Origin: an uncultured Pseudomonadaceae bacterium
GTDB taxonomy: Bacteria > Pseudomonadota > Gammaproteobacteria > Pseudomonadales > Pseudomonadaceae
Reading direction: 5' to 3'
Length of the DNA: 15,222 nucleotides
Assembly (NCBI GenBank): GCA_947630465.1
Contig: CANRHT010000026.1
Coordinates: forward strand, 1 to 15,222
The translations under genes and the position numbers were made by a program. The notes under the pieces were generated by a model. The model saw only the letters and a list, made by a program, of their open reading frames with translations, was not told where the DNA came from and did no database searches. Of the stretch, positions 14,353 to 15,222 are shown one piece after another. How positions within the stretch are numbered: position 1 is the stretch's first letter; every line of letters begins with the position of its first letter.

Positions 14353-14527
14353 ACAGCTCACAGCTCAACAACCCTTCGCGCCTTAACCCCCAGCGTTGTT
14401 TGCTATTGTGCAGCACCTCCTAAAAACTCCTTTCTGATAAACGGCATGCGAGGCTGAGCACACCGGCTCTGCTGTTCGTTTTTGCCATGATCCTAGTCAA
14501 GATCGTCTTAGGTTTTTTCTTTGCCAG

Positions 14528-14575
14528 TTACCATATATAGATATAGGATCTTGGTTTGCACACAATATGTTGTGT
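14528..14575 (+). promoter_or_regulatory. Paired NrdR boxes in the nrdJ promoter region
   Basis: Box 2 (14560-14575) is ACACAATATGTTGTGT, close to the NrdR consensus with perfect six-base arms. Box 1 (14528-14543) contains CCATATATAG, matching nine of ten bases of the NrdR core. The two begin exactly 32 bases apart, the three-helical-turn spacing typical of NrdR operator pairs. TTGCCA (14521-14526) and TAGGAT (14544-14549) are 17 bases apart and overlap box 1, so NrdR with bound dATP would block RNA polymerase. This fits nucleotide-dependent repression of ribonucleotide reductase genes. Confidence 0.75.
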
Positions 14576-14652
14576 TTCTGCGGTTTTGTCTGATATCTCT
14601 TGCTGATGTGTTCTGGAGGTTTTGCCGCAGTTGAATTTTTTAGGAGTTCATC

Positions 14653-15222
14653 ATGAATCAAGCGGTTACGACAGTTACTCAGGCTTCATCATCAACAACA
14701 GATATTGGCTTACAACCGGCCTCTTTAGATATTTGGGATGCTAAATATCGACTGAAAAGCAAAGATGGCCAAGGCATTGATAGCGATATTGACGCAACCT
14801 ACCAGCGTGTCGCGCGCGCGTTGGCTGACATTGAGTTGCCGGAACTGCGCGAGCATTGGTACGAACAGTTTTTGTGGGCGCTGTACCGTGGGGCAATTCC
14901 GGCGGGACGGATTATTTCAAATGCGGGCGCGACGGCTTATAAGCCTGCCACTTCAACGATTAACTGCACAGTGTCAGGCACCGTCGGCGATTCGATGAAT
15001 GATATTTTAAGCAAGCTGCACGAAGCAGGCTTAACCTTAAAAGCCGGTTGCGGGATTGGCTATGAGTTTTCCACGCTGCGTCCTAAAGGCGCTTATGTGT
15101 CTGGCGCTGGTGCTTATACCTCAGGGCCGCTGTCGTTCATGGATATCTACGACAAAATGTGTTTTACCGTGTCGTCTGCAGGTGGTCGTCGTGGCGCGCA
15201 AATGGCGACCTTTGATGTGGGC
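14653..15222 (+). CDS. nrdJ: Class II (adenosylcobalamin-dependent) ribonucleotide reductase, 5' part
   Basis: The first 190 residues are present and the gene runs off the right edge. The enzyme reduces ribonucleotides to deoxyribonucleotides with adenosylcobalamin as radical source and works with or without oxygen. Residues about 24-58 (LDIWDAKYRLKSKDG, then YQRVARALAD) resemble NrdJa of pseudomonads, whose NrdJ is split into NrdJa and NrdJb. STINCTVSGTV places the conserved redox Cys at residue 105, and AGCGIGYEFSTLRP follows at 131-144. The ATG is preceded by AGGAG at a spacing of six. The frame is open to the window end. Whether the protein is the split or the single-chain form cannot be seen here. 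Confidence 0.93.
   Translation, partial: MNQAVTTVTQASSSTTDIGLQPASLDIWDAKYRLKSKDGQGIDSDIDATYQRVARALADIELPELREHWYEQFLWALYRGAIPAGRIISNAGATAYKPATSTINCTVSGTVGDSMNDILSKLHEAGLTLKAGCGIGYEFSTLRPKGAYVSGAGAYTSGPLSFMDIYDKMCFTVSSAGGRRGAQMATFDVG

Larger units (their letters stand above)
14307..14652. other. Intergenic region upstream of nrdJ
   Basis: This 346-base region has no gene. It contains a GC-rich REP element (14328-14352) just after the preceding stop, a stretch of about 170 bases with nothing recognisable, then the regulatory region with two NrdR boxes and the ribosome binding site of nrdJ. I looked for a B12 box of a cobalamin riboswitch, which would suit a B12-dependent enzyme, and found none. 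Confidence 0.75.

Noticed and set aside
14307..14652. Cobalamin riboswitch before nrdJ
   Set aside because: No B12-box-like sequence or extended paired leader was visible; NrdR boxes explain regulation. A covariance-model scan would be decisive.

Overview
The window looks like chromosomal DNA from a low-GC member of the Pseudomonadaceae (inference). Supporting points are cysH next to a divergent thrH (the same neighbourhood as in Pseudomonas aeruginosa, from memory), an assimilatory [4Fe-4S] APS reductase, a CheV chemotaxis adaptor, a class II (B12-dependent) ribonucleotide reductase behind NrdR boxes, and a very large multi-sensor c-di-GMP protein. Moderate GC and heavy use of the codons GCG, TTG, CAG and GTG fit as well.

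Layout. Bases 1-51 are the 3' end of a tRNA-Leu with a long variable arm, followed by a hairpin terminator. After about 250 bases without a recognisable gene come three minus-strand genes, read from right to left: a RIO-family atypical kinase (1968-2828), a HipA-like kinase (1164-1910) and a DUF3037 protein (340-1167). The last two are coupled by an ATGA overlap, are visibly more AT-rich than the rest, and sit beside the tRNA, so they look like an acquired two-gene cassette. Bases 2995-3332 hold an array of REP-like inverted repeats. Then come cysH (minus) and a 432-base divergent spacer with another, inverted copy of the repeat plus a 19-bp tandem array, and then thrH (plus).

From 5365 everything runs on the plus strand: cheV; a probable transcription unit of a CvfB-like S1 RNA-binding protein followed by an ABC exporter (periplasmic adaptor, FtsX/MacB-type permease, LolD-like ATPase, with overlapping reading frames); a 1183-residue protein with the order hemerythrin-PAS-GAF-PAS-GGDEF-EAL-CZB; and the 5' part of nrdJ with a paired NrdR operator.

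Together the core genes cover sulfate assimilation (cysH), serine/threonine phosphate metabolism (thrH), motility signalling (cheV), envelope export and deoxynucleotide synthesis. The two most interesting items are the multi-sensor c-di-GMP protein, which joins a complete diiron (O2/redox) domain at one end to a complete zinc-thiol CZB domain at the other, and the HipA-like/DUF3037 pair, a genuinely under-described cassette. The composite repeat family around cysH is the third.
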